Positions 55,369 to 64,000 of a stretch of DNA of 64,000 nt are shown here, piece by piece. Made by a program: the position numbers and the translations under genes. Position 1 is the stretch's first letter. Every line of letters starts with the position of its first letter. The notes beneath the pieces are model-generated. The model made no database searches, had not been told where the DNA came from, and saw only the letters and a list, made by a program, of their open reading frames with translations. Source of the DNA: Tragulus kanchil (Eukaryota; Chordata; Mammalia; Artiodactyla; Tragulidae); the NCBI GenBank assembly GCA_022376925.1, contig JAIOJX010000024.1, positions 165,571,608 to 165,635,607 of the forward strand, in the 5' to 3' direction.

Positions 55369-57289
55369 CATAGGAGAAGTGTCTGAGTTGCAGAATCCTT
55401 CAAACATCAGGAATTGGGACCTCGAATTTAATTTGGTTTTATTCTTGAAATTAACTTCCAGTGGACCTCTTTTTGTACACTTTAGTTAATGTGCTTTTGA
55501 CAACTCTTTATTCTCATGATATCTTTTGATATTTTACACAATTCAAGTGTGTATGGAGTATCTAGTGTTTTTGCAAGTCATCCTGCCCAAGTATGCCTCT
55601 TGGAGAGCATTGTATGGTTCTATTTCCAATGTCCCCAAGGATAGAAAGGGTGCGGCAGGCTCGTTTGTCTCCCTTACCGCACCCAAGATGACAGGCATTC
55701 TCGGCTCTTAGTTACGTTCCCTGCTGCTAGGGTCCCTGCTAGGGTCCCTGCATTAATGGTTCTCTGAGGTCAGGTCATGCCATCTTCGGCTGAGACTGTG
55801 GTTCTAGTTCTGATTTTTGCTTATTGTCAGAGCATGCAAGTGTTCTCTTTAATAGGATTTGAAAAAAAGAAACCTTTTGTTTCTAGTTTCTTCACATCTC
55901 GTCACCACTTGGGGTTTGACCTGGGGCTGAGGGGCTAGGGCCGCTGAGGAAGCCGGCCTCCAGGTCTGGGTGTGAGTTCCAGCACAGATGCCTTTTGTCT
56001 GGCAGTCGAGGGCTGCCTGCCCCTGTTTTTACCAAGCCGCTTCAAGAGAAAACCACACAAAGGACTAAATTAGCCTCATTAACTATCTTCAGCAGCTTTA
56101 AAAGAAGATCTGTGAATAATGCCAGGTGTTTCCTGACTGCAGAGGGCAGGAGTCAAAACAGAAATGAGTGTATTGGCTACAAACTTTGGAAAAGTTTCTT
56201 ATGTAGTCATATCGTCTTCCCCAATGATTCTCAGGAAGGTACAGAGCTAAATTCCACAAGTGACTAGTAGTTTGGATGCCTGAGGTTTTTGAAATGCTCT
56301 GGTGTTAAGAGCAGAAGAAAATACATTGTGTGTGGGGGGTGGGTGGGTGGGTGAATCACTACTTGGTTAGAACTTTGCTGTTTTTGCCTGAGGGTTCTCA
56401 GGTTGCCTAGGGGGTAGGGGCAGGGATATATGTAGGGGCAGGGGTTAGGGCATAGGAGAAGTGTCTGAGTTGCAGAATCCTTCAAACATCAGGAATTGGG
56501 ACCTCGAATTTAATTTGGTTTTATTCTTGAAATTAACTTCCAGTGGACCTCTTTTTGTACACTTTAGTTAATGTGCTTTTGACAACTCTTTATTCTCATG
56601 ATATCTTTTGATATTTTACACAATTCAAGTGTGTATGGAGTATCTAGTGTTTTTGCAAGTCATCCTGCCCAAGTATGCCTCTTGGAGAGCATTGTATGGT
56701 TCTATTTCCAATGTCCCCAAGGATAGAAAGGGTGCGGCAGGCTCGTTTGTCTCCCTTACCGCACCCAAGATGACAGGCATTCTCGGCTCTTAGTTACGTT
56801 CCCTGCTGCTAGGGTCCCTGCTAGGGTCCCTGCATTAATGGTTCTCTGAGGTCAGGTCATGCCATCTTCGGCTGAGACTGTGGTTCTAGTTCTGATTTTT
56901 GCTTATTGTCAGAGCATGCAAGTGTTCTCTTTAATAGGATTTGAAAAAAAGAAACCTTTTGTTTCTAGTTTCTTCACATCTCGTCACCACTTGGGGTTTG
57001 ACCTGGGGCTGAGGGGCTAGGGCCGCTGAGGAAGCCGGCCTCCAGGTCTGGGTGTGAGTTCCAGCACAGATGCCTTTTGTCTGGCAGTCGAGGGCTGCCT
57101 GCTCCATGCCTCCCTCCCCACCCCTGCAGAGGTTTAGATGGGAGTGCTTCAAATGGAACACAAACTCTCTTGTTTGTCTTGCATTCCATTAGTCCTTATT
57201 GTTGAATTGGTTCTCCGAAGGGCACCCAGATTCTTTACAATCTTTTTCCCTGGATAGTTAAATTGTTACTTGAGGGGAGTTGAGGGGAG

Positions 57290-57396
57290 GGGGGCATGCT
57301 GCACAGCTTGTGGGATCTTAGTTCACTGACCAGGGACTGAACCTGGACCCTTGGCAATGAGAACATGAAGTCCTAACCACCGGACCAGGGAATTCC
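57290..57396 (-). mobile_element. CHR-1-type SINE fragment
   Basis: 'catgctgcacagcttgtggg', 'ttcactgaccagggactgaa' and 'taaccaccggaccagggaat' give an antisense CHR-1 SINE without a clear tail. Confidence 0.8.
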
Positions 57397-57397
57397 A

Positions 57398-57519
57398 TTT
57401 TTTTTTTCTTTTTTTTGCCACACAGCATGCAAGATCTCAGTTCTCCAAACAGGGGTTGAATCTAGGGCCATGGCAGTGAGAGCCTGGAATCCTAACCACT
57501 AGGCAACAGGGAATTCCCC
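57398..57519 (-). mobile_element. Second CHR-1-type SINE, adjacent and same orientation
   Basis: T-run, then 'gccacacagcatgcaagatc', 'caaacaggggttgaatctag' and 'ctaggcaacagggaattccc'. It directly abuts the first, so one SINE may have inserted into the tail of the other. Confidence 0.8.
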
Positions 57520-57699
57520 CTGAACAGTTTAAACATGGTCCTGAATTCAAAATTAATCATTCCTGTTTTTACAGTTGACTTGGGATTTAGCTACTCACTT
57601 GTATTAATCAAATAATTCCTCATTCATTACATAAAAATAATATAATTGAAAATTGTATACTTCTTTAGAGTTTATGAGATGTTTTTATCTAATTCATTG

Positions 57700-57874
57700 A
57701 AAGTGAAAGTGAAGTCGCTCAGTTGTGTCCGACTCTTTGTATGGAATTCTCCGGGCAAGAATACTGGACTGGGTGGCCTTTTCCTTCTCCAGGGGATTTT
57801 CCCAACCCAGGGATTGAATTCCAACCCAGGCATTGCAGGCGAGTACTTTACCAGCTGAGCTGCAAGGGAATCCC
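57700..57874 (-). mobile_element. Bov-tA SINE with perfect target-site duplication
   Basis: 'aagtgaagtcgctcagttgt', 'ttctccgggcaagaatactg', 'attttcccaacccagggatt' and 'gctgcaagggaatccc'. Flanks atctaattcattg at 57687-57699 and 57875-57887 are identical. Confidence 0.93.
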
Positions 57875-57945
57875 ATCTAATTCATTGGATCCCCACAATA
57901 ATAGCCAGAGAGGTAGGCGTTTTCTCCATATTATGGATGGGAGGT

Positions 57946-58160
57946 AATATAGTGTGGTGTTTAAGAGTATGGGGCCTGGTGTTAGACAAGTGGAGTTTGA
58001 ATTTCAGCTTCAGCAATGGCTAGCCTAGTCTCAGTTTCCTAGTTTGTAAAATGAAGAGGGAGGATCTGTCTTATGGGGTCATTTTGAGAAGTAAATGGTT
58101 AATTCACACAAAGCAATTAGAACAGTATCTGGCACATAGTAAGTGGTGAAATTCTAACTG
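57946..58160 (+). mobile_element. MIR SINE
   Basis: 'atagtgtggtgtttaagagt', 'gtctcagtttcctagtttgt', 'aaaatgaagagggaggatct' and 'gtatctggcacatagtaagt' follow the MIR consensus order. Confidence 0.85.
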
Positions 58161-58169
58161 TGAAAACTA

Positions 58170-58799
58170 TTAGTGTTTATTAACAGTATATGAAGAAATG
58201 GAAACTCAGAAAAGTTAAGCCGTCCATGTAGGGTCACATAGCTAGTTGGCAGGAGGGTTGGGGCGCTAACCAAGATTTGGAAGCTTCTGGTACTAGTCTC
58301 TTTCCTCTATATTTATTACTGAATTCCTCATGCATTTTGGAGGGATTGTAAAATGAATCATCCTTTCTTTCATCTTTCAGATTTCTTATCTTGACTTTCT
58401 TTTTGTTTCCTCCATGTAAAACACTTGGTTATTGTCTGTCCAGTGATGAAATCCACATGTCAGAAATCAGCATGAGAAGTAGCACAGTATGGGGACGTCC
58501 ACAGCCTTGCTGATGGACCCTCCCTGATGCAGAGATGCTGGACAGTCCTGGGACCCTCTGAATTTTGCGAAGCTAGGCAGTCTGGAAAAATTAACATATT
58601 TCTGTTAAGGTATACAGTTGTTGCCATACACGCAGAGATTTTTAAAAACCATAAGCATATACTGCTTGATACTTTCATTTCTTTCCTTTTAAGAAGGAGA
58701 GCCCTTAGATTTTGATGATCTCATTTGTAATTTCACATCTCTTTGAAGTAGCGGAAAAAATAAGTTATGTTATTTGGTTATATTTCTTGGGGAGGGGTT
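58170..58799. other. Intronic sequence; possible MIR/L2-like remnant at 58190-58330
   Basis: 'ggtcacatagctagttggca' resembles the MIR 3' consensus. Otherwise nothing recognised. Confidence 0.4.
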
Positions 58800-58950
58800 G
58801 TGGCAGTGTAAAAGTCCAGTGTAAAAAGAATGCAGACTTTGGAGTTAGGCAGATGAGATTCAAATTCTGGCTTCTCTGTTGTTTGTGTCTACAGGTCTCT
58901 TTTTCCTCCTCTGTGTCAATCGGATAAGCAGAGAGCTGTTTGGAGGCCTA
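58800..58950 (+). mobile_element. MIR SINE fragment
   Basis: 'aatgcagactttggagttag', 'gagattcaaattctggcttc' and 'ctttttcctcctctgtgtca' match the MIR head and core in sense order. Confidence 0.7.
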
Positions 58951-60697
58951 GAGGAAATAATGCTCACAAAAGAGGCAGCATTAGGGCCTTAGCTGTAAAT
59001 ATGCCTGCTTTGCTGTTGTGGGGAGGTGATTTTTCACACTGGCCTCTGTCGCAGTTATGTTGGAGCCGGGTCTCCTCAGTTCTCATAGAATCCTCCTGGG
59101 TATAATGTTTCTGTGCTTATTTCAGAAATGCTGCCATCTCTGATGTGTTCATCAGGCCACACACGGTGTCCATTATGTCAAAATACCAAGCTTACCTTGC
59201 GTCATGAGGCACAGTTCCCATTGTGAATCCAGCAAGGCCTATGACACAGGATCTATCAGATGATCCTTGGGCAGCTCGTCTCAGAAAGTGAATGCAGCCG
59301 GTGTTTACTGAGTATTTTCTATGTGTTCAGCGTTGTGTGAGGCCGGGGACACAAAAGAAACACCCACTTTATTTCTGACAGGACTGATCATTTTCTGGGG
59401 AAAATATTAATAGGTGTGATTGAAACTGTTAAAGAACAGTGATGAGCACGACGTGATTCAGCTGAATTGGTTAAGTGGGTTCTGGTCTGGGCACGGCAAG
59501 GGCTCTCATAGACTGATGAACAGAGATGCAAGGAAAGCCACACGTGGAGCATGGTTTGGCAAATGACAATAGAGTTTCATAGAGGGTGCGCAGATGCGAG
59601 GCTGTGGTGAGCGTGTGCACTTGGGTGGAGGGGAGGGTCCAGGAAGAGGTGCTGCTTGAGCTGGTCTTGATGATGAGTGGGGGATTCTGGGGAGAGGAGT
59701 CCTGAGGGCACTGAGAGAGCCTGGGGATGATGAAAAACAGACTTTTTCTAGTGGTTTGAGCCTAGGGTTTCCAGGGTTAGGGGTAGGAGAGCAGGCTGGA
59801 GAGGTGAGCAACGGGCAAGTCATTAGAGATGTGTACCGCAAAGAGAAGCACTGGCACTGGCAACCAAGCAAGAGATGATGAGCACTCTAGGAGAGTCTTC
59901 CAGCAAAACAGGTGACAAATAAAGACTTGGAAGAAAAAAAATCGATTCTTAGAAAAAAATGAGTGCATGCTAGATGGATGTGGATGATCCAGTCAGTGCT
60001 GAAGGGGCTTAGAGAAACAGGACGCCCTCGTGGGACACTGTCTGAGGAAGACTGTATGCTGGAGTGAGATTTGAGTGGCCAGTCCAGTAACTTGCCCATA
60101 GTATGCAGCCAATACACTGGATATTGAACGGCAGTAGGATTTATATGAGGGAAGACAGGAAATAATGCCAGGCTACATAAACACGAGAGATGGTCATGGA
60201 GACAACACAGCTGGAAAAGAGTGGCAGATAGTATGATTTGAGGTGCCAGTTGCTTGCTTGCATTTTGGAAGTCTTGGCAATGCCAAGTTGAGGCCTTTGA
60301 ACTTCTTTTTTTAATCAATAGGAATCCATAGAATATTCTTAAACAGATATTTTGACATTTTCAGTCTGGATTAGAAAGGTGCTCATGTGTTTGTTGGGCC
60401 TCTTCGTTTTGATTGGAGGAAGATGTGTCTGGTGAGATGATACTGGTTCTGGTTCTTGCACTTAATGGAAATGCCACAGAGGCAGCATTATTTTTGGACG
60501 AAAATAAAGTTGGATGACCTCGCTTTGGCTGTGGGGAGATGGTGAAATAATCCACTGTTGGGAGACAAAGAAAGCTGAGGCAGAAATGAAGGAGTGCCTG
60601 TATGAAATTTGTGGTGGTGCCAGTCGAGAGAGGGGTGGGCCAAGTAGAAAGATGGGAGAAACTGCCTGCCCTGAGGAGTCTTTTAGGGAGAGCAAAC
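58951..60697. other. Intronic sequence, possibly old repeat between 59500 and 60400
   Basis: Text such as 'aggcctttgaacttcttttt' (60291-60310) may be another diverged copy of the old repeat class at 1-1000. No exon seen; ORFs at 59506-60795 on the minus strand have no domain. Confidence 0.4.
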
Positions 60698-60990
60698 ACA
60701 GCTGAGCTCCTCATATCTGCAGGCTCTGCATCCATGAATTCAAGCAACCATGGATCAAAATTTTCTGAAAAAATTTTAGAAAGTTCCCCAAACAAAACTT
60801 GAATTTGCTGGGCACTAACAGCTATTCACATGGCAGTCACACTGTGCTTACAACTATTTACATAGCATCCACATTGTATGAGGTATTATAAGTAGTCCGG
60901 AGATGATCTAAAGTGCATGAGAGGAGGCACATAGGTTATGTGCATGTACTTCGCCATATTGCATAGGCAGCTGGAGCCCTTGGATTGTGT
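60698..60990. repeat. Old medium-copy repeat (DNA-transposon-like, tentative)
   Basis: 'ctcatatctgcaggctctgc', 'acaactatttacatagcatc', 'gaggtattataagtagtccg' and 'gtgcatgtacttcgccatat' follow a widespread mammalian medium-reiteration repeat that I associate loosely with Tigger-type elements. Not verified. Confidence 0.45.
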
Positions 60991-61131
60991 TAACCCCATG
61001 CTGCAGGCAGCTCCTATCAGTGGATCACAGCTGCCCTGGAATTCAAACCCATCTGTCACGGTTGGAGTTGGAAATCAATGAACAACAGATTAGGATGTAC
61101 TCACAGTGCCCATCGATTTTTACTTTTCCAG

Positions 61132-61230
61132 GTGGAGCTTGCAGAAATCTGTGCCAAGAGTGAGCGGTACGTTGGCACCGAAGGAGGCGGGATGGACCAG
61201 TCCATATCCTTTCTTGCAGAAGAAGGAGCT
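61132..61230 (+). CDS. GALK2: GALK2 coding exon carrying the catalytic aspartate
   Basis: Ninety-nine bases encode 33 residues in frame from 61132, containing [16 protein letters not shown] and [19 protein letters not shown]2 phosphorylates N-acetylgalactosamine (and galactose at high concentration) at C1 with ATP in the cytosol. The stretch matches about residues 169-201 of the 458-residue human enzyme. The Asp of GGGMDQ corresponds to the catalytic base (Asp190 in human). Human has Ile at 181 where this has Val. The acceptor is a T-rich tract ending ag at 61130-61131; the donor is gct/gtaggt at 61230/61231. Phase is 0 on both sides. The open frame continues past the donor to 61266, but that extension does not match GALK2 and is intron read-through. 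Confidence 0.95.
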
Positions 61231-62159
61231 GTAGGTGGCATCAAGCTGTTTGGAAATGTCGACTAGGGAAACTTCACCCAGAAGGACCCCCAGCCTTGAG
61301 ATCTTGAGCGTGCTGTGTCTGGGCAGCCTATTCTCTAGCCTCTGTTGTAGGATGACGGTTCTCGACTGCTTGGTAATCCAGGGCTATCATCAATTCACCT
61401 ACTCCATTTCATGTTGATTACCTCTCCCTTAAGCTTCCAGAATTCTACCTCAAGTCTCTCTTTCTCTTGTGTCTAGGGTTGTTTTCCTCCTTATGATTCA
61501 TTGTTAATATATGATTTCTCAATTCCTTAGTTACTGGGATCTCTTTTCCTGCTCTTGTCCCAAATCACTTCATCTCATGGCATTTTCATAATCTCCTGTT
61601 GGTTTGAAACCCCAATGTTAGTTCTCTTGCCACATATATTCACAACACCTCTTTATTGTAATTCACTTTACCGTATCATTTTTCTCTGTCAACATTTTCG
61701 GGGCTTTAGTGGTAGGGAGAAGAATGCTCACAGGAAGCCAGGAGTGAATTCCTTAGCCAGTACTACTTCCTCTTGGCTAGGCTATATCAACTCCCATAGG
61801 TAGAGCAGAGGTTTTGGTAGTTGCCTTCAACTGCCCATTTCCAAAACAGAAACAGACATTTCTTTACAATCTTTTCTTAGTTATTTGTTGGAGTCCTACA
61901 AGGCTTGGCTGTTTTCCAAGAATACCTGGATTTCTTCCTATTAAGACTATTTGTTGTTGATTCCCCTAAGCCAAAGACAAGAGACATGAGGAAATCTGGT
62001 TTAATGCTAAGAAAATACTCTGGGTGTTCTGGATGAGTCTGAGAAGCAGACAGGATGGCAAGAGTCCTGCTGTTCATGTCAGTTAGGTGCAGAGTCTTAA
62101 CGAAATCCAGATTCTTTGGCCTTGCCGAGTAGTACTTCACGGTCTGACCCTTGGTTTAG

Positions 62160-62590
62160 CCAGCTCTCCCATTCTGTCGTCTCACCGTGCCTCACTCCTC
62201 AAACTTCAAGCTCCAGCTAAACTGCAATACCCTAAACTATTAACACCTCGTGTTATTTTTGGCCTTTGAATTTGCATATGCTCTTTCTTCTTCTTGACAT
62301 TCTGTTTGGGTAAAGAAACCGTCAGTGTGCCCTACTCTTGTTCACCCTTAAAGACTCAGTCTAGATTTCCCTTTTTCTCTGAGGAGCCTGCTCTAGGCTG
62401 TCTCTGATCAAGAGGCACAACTCCGTGTCTGCATGGTGCCCTGTGCTTTGCTGCCGCTGTAACACAGCCCGGCCGTGTGTTTGTGTGCGTGGCTATTGTT
62501 CCCACTGGACTGTCATCTCTACAAGGGCTGGTGTAGTGTCTGTCTGGTTTACTCTTGTGTCTCCAACACCTACTAGAGTGCTTGCAGGTC
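62160..62590 (+). mobile_element. L2 LINE 3' part
   Basis: 'aaagactcagtctagatttc', 'ctgaggagcctgctctaggc', 'cactggactgtcatctctac' and 'caacacctactagagtgctt' follow the L2 3' region in sense order. Diverged, non-coding. Confidence 0.75.
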
Positions 62591-62599
62591 ACTAGAGAG

Positions 62600-62715
62600 A
62601 GGGGATGTATGTATATTTAGACCCAATTCACACTGTTGTATGGCAGAATTCAACATGGCATTGTGAAGCGATTATCCTGCAATTAAAAATCAAAATTTAA
62701 AAATATTTGAATCGA
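62600..62715 (+). mobile_element. Ruminant L1 3' terminus, hyper-truncated
   Basis: 'gatgtatgtatatttagacc', 'ttcacactgttgtatggcag' and 'gcgattatcctgcaattaaa' followed by an A-rich tail match the 3' terminus of the ruminant-type L1 in sense orientation. Confidence 0.8.
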
Positions 62716-62825
62716 TAAATGAACTGATTTGGGGGAAAATTTTTTACTAAGGTAAATTAATGCATACATGGTTCAACATTTCCCGAATTTAACACATTAT
62801 ATCTCACCTGTTTCTCTCCCAATAG

Positions 62826-62978
62826 GCCAAGCTGATAGAGTTCAGTCCTCTGAGGGCAACGGATGTGAAGCTCCCAAGTGGAGCAGTGTTCGTGATTGCC
62901 AACAGCTGTGTGGAAATGAATAAAGCAGCGACTTCTCATTTCAACATCAGGGTGATGGAGTGCCGGCTGGCTGCAAAG
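62826..62978 (+). CDS. GALK2: GALK2 coding exon following the catalytic exon
   Basis: One hundred fifty-three bases encode 51 residues, from [19 protein letters not shown] through [17 protein letters not shown] to [12 protein letters not shown], corresponding to about residues 202-252 of human GALK2. The exon starts after 'cccaatag' and ends aag/gtatgg at 62978/62979, phase 0 at both ends, so it joins the previous exon in frame (GluGluGlyAla then AlaLysLeuIle). The junction residue is Ala where human has Thr. The segment continues the GHMP kinase fold after the catalytic loop. No stop or frameshift is seen, so the gene looks intact here. Confidence 0.95.
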
Positions 62979-64000
62979 GTATGGACTTGGAAAGCTTGAA
63001 GTAGGCTCTCTCTTGCTCTTTTTCTCTTTCTTCCCTCTTATTTTGCGTCTTTCTTTAAAATTTAGGGCAATGTTCTAACTGCAGTAACATTCTAACTGGA
63101 GCTTTTTTTTTTTTTTTTTTTAGTATAGGGTGATCTGATTTCAAATTCAGGAGATAAATAAGCCTACGGGCATGCCCTGCAACCTCTAACTGTTTGGAAG
63201 TGTGTGAACTTCACAGCGGAGTCTTGTAGGGTGGTGGCGGGGAGAAGAGGACAGCTCCGCTTATATTCCATGAAACACAGGCCGCAGGTCTAGGTTTGTG
63301 GGTGGAGAAAGCTACGTCGGGGGCAGTGTTGGGAGAGGACTGTAATTCATCTTGTTTCCCTTGGTCCTCTTACAAGCGCCAGTGGCCATCACAGGTCCCT
63401 CTAAAAAATACAGGCTCAGTGTCTAATAGAGAAACACAAACCAGAAGGGAGTCGCAGCAGTTCTCTGTTCCATCGTCTAGCAGATGCTTGCCCCTCAAGC
63501 CTTAAATCTACCTAGGAGGTAGTCACTGAATACCTGTAGTACACTTGGCATGAAGATTTACAAACGGGCACAGGGCATCACAGAGAGCCGAGTCATGGCG
63601 AGGGGGATATGAAATAGGAGATGGTTAGTATTTGAGCTGGTGGCAAGTACGCAGGTGCTCTAAGAAGTGGCTGTTCTAAGTGCTAGCTGCAATGGCATGC
63701 TGCTATTTTTGTTTAGTCACTTCGTCGCGTCTGACTCTTTTGCGACCCCATGGACTGCAGCCCGCCAGGATCCTCTGTCCACGGGTTTCTCCTGGCAAGA
63801 GGACTGCAGTGGGCTGCCGTGTCCTCCTCTAGAGGATCTTCCCAGCCTAGGGCTTAGACCCGGTCTCCTGCCGCTTCTACGTTGCAGGCAAATTCTTTAC
63901 TACTGAGCCACCCGGGAAGCCCAGAGTGGCCCCAGCTATGATGCAAAAGTTGGCTGGGAGCTGGGAAGTAGAATCTGGGTCAGGAGCTCCGCTGTGCTTT
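62979..64000 (+). other. GALK2: GALK2 intron downstream, partial
   Basis: Begins with gtatgg. It contains a T-run (about 63103-63121), low-copy sequence and a Bov-tA SINE. The next GALK2 exon is not reached before the window ends. Confidence 0.85.
63707..63922 (-). mobile_element. Bov-tA SINE, antisense
   Basis: 'tttttgtttagtcacttcgt', 'gcgtctgactcttttgcgac', 'cccatggactgcagcccgcc', 'gaggatcttcccagcctagg' and 'gagccacccgggaagccc' are the full Bov-tA order. CpGs are partly kept. The overlapping + strand ORF is a shadow. Confidence 0.92.

Larger units (their letters stand above)
54939..57103. repeat. Direct duplication 14 (unit 1082-1084 bp), probable assembly artefact
   Basis: Copy 1 is 54939-56022 and copy 2 is 56023-57103. 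Differences are homopolymer lengths only (gttttttacc versus gtttttacc; gagaaaaaccac versus gagaaaaccac). No repeat is recognised at the join. Confidence 0.92.
1..61131 (+). other. GALK2: GALK2 intron upstream of the exon at 61132 (partial, 5' end outside window)
   Basis: The interval up to the splice acceptor at 61130-61131 contains no other segment resembling a GALK2 exon. I looked in particular for the preceding exon, which encodes the Ser-rich ATP-binding loop of GHMP kinases (Pro-x3-Gly-Leu-Ser-Ser), and did not see it. The content is interspersed repeats plus low-copy sequence without recognisable genes. Its length here (over 61 kb) is probably inflated by about 15.4 kb through the 14 false-looking duplications annotated separately. 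Confidence 0.7.
61231..62825 (+). other. GALK2: GALK2 intron between the two exons
   Basis: 1595 bp, gt at 61231-61232 and ag at 62824-62825, with a pyrimidine-rich tract 'ctgtttctctcccaatag' before the acceptor. It contains an L2 fragment and an L1 3' tail. Nothing else coding is seen. Confidence 0.9.

Noticed and set aside
4907..57103. The tandem repeats as a new mobile element or amplification system
   Set aside because: The units share no sequence, ends or coding content with one another; only their length is shared, which fits an assembly process better than an element.
61231..61266. GALK2 exon extending to the stop at 61264-61266
   Set aside because: The residues after 61230 do not match GALK2, the next exon joins in frame at a canonical donor (gtaggt), and the open frame is intron read-through.
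1..64000. CRISPR array, operon or bacterial gene system
   Set aside because: Spliced vertebrate exons, ruminant SINEs and LINEs throughout; regular direct repeats with unique spacers are absent.

Overview
The window is nuclear DNA from a ruminant. It carries a BovB (RTE) LINE 3' end, several Bov-A/Bov-tA SINEs, many tRNA-derived CHR-type SINEs and ruminant-type L1 3' ends. It holds part of one recognisable protein-coding gene on the + strand, GALK2 (N-acetylgalactosamine kinase, GHMP family). Two consecutive in-phase coding exons lie at 61132-61230 and 62826-62978. Everything upstream of 61132 reads as one long intron, 61231-62825 is the next intron, and 62979-64000 starts the intron after that. 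No RNA gene, CRISPR array, operon or bacterial feature is present, and nearly all short ORFs are repeat-derived or chance.

The dominant structural signal is 14 near-identical direct duplications of about 1.02-1.19 kb. They are at 4.9-6.9, 8.0-10.2, 11.8-14.2, 14.0-16.2, 17.0-19.2, 22.6-24.8, 27.1-29.3, 29.2-31.4, 31.2-33.3, 36.4-38.5, 41.3-43.5, 43.9-46.1, 49.3-51.5 and 54.9-57.1 kb. The units are unrelated to one another, yet all are about 1.1 kb long. Differences between copies are concentrated in homopolymers and near junctions, and some junctions carry scrambled sequence. About half the junctions fall inside SINEs. I read these as unmerged contig-end overlaps from assembly or gap filling, not as biology. 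If so, about 15.4 kb of the 64 kb is false, and the true intron upstream of the first exon is about 15 kb shorter than shown.

Layout. 0-7 kb: old repeat, an L1 3' half with a SINE in its tail, and an old L1/HAL1-like 5' segment. 7-19 kb: low-copy intron with SINEs. 19.7-22.3 kb: antisense L1. 22.6-25.1 kb: opposed SINEs. 25.3-26.1 kb: antisense BovB. 27-33 kb: three chained duplications with a MIR, an L1 tail and another opposed SINE pair. 33-46 kb: mostly low-copy intron with L1 tail, MIR, L2, a solo-LTR-like element and Bov-A/Bov-tA. 46.3-47.6 kb: L1 with a nested SINE. 49-53 kb: L1 tails, Bov-A/Bov-tA and a SINE. 54-61 kb: low-copy intron with MIRs and G-quadruplex-like tracts. 61-64 kb: the GALK2 exons.

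One SINE class, called 'type B' here, has nine independent insertions (plus assembly copies). Several keep intact CpGs and clear target-site duplications, so it looks young. That hints at a ruminant lineage other than the well-studied cattle/sheep group, but the species cannot be fixed from sequence alone. I found no previously undescribed gene system. The observations most worth checking are the systematic duplications, the young-looking SINE class with its G-rich tail, the inverted SINE pairs in the GALK2 pre-mRNA, and a strong G-quadruplex motif near 55.25 kb.
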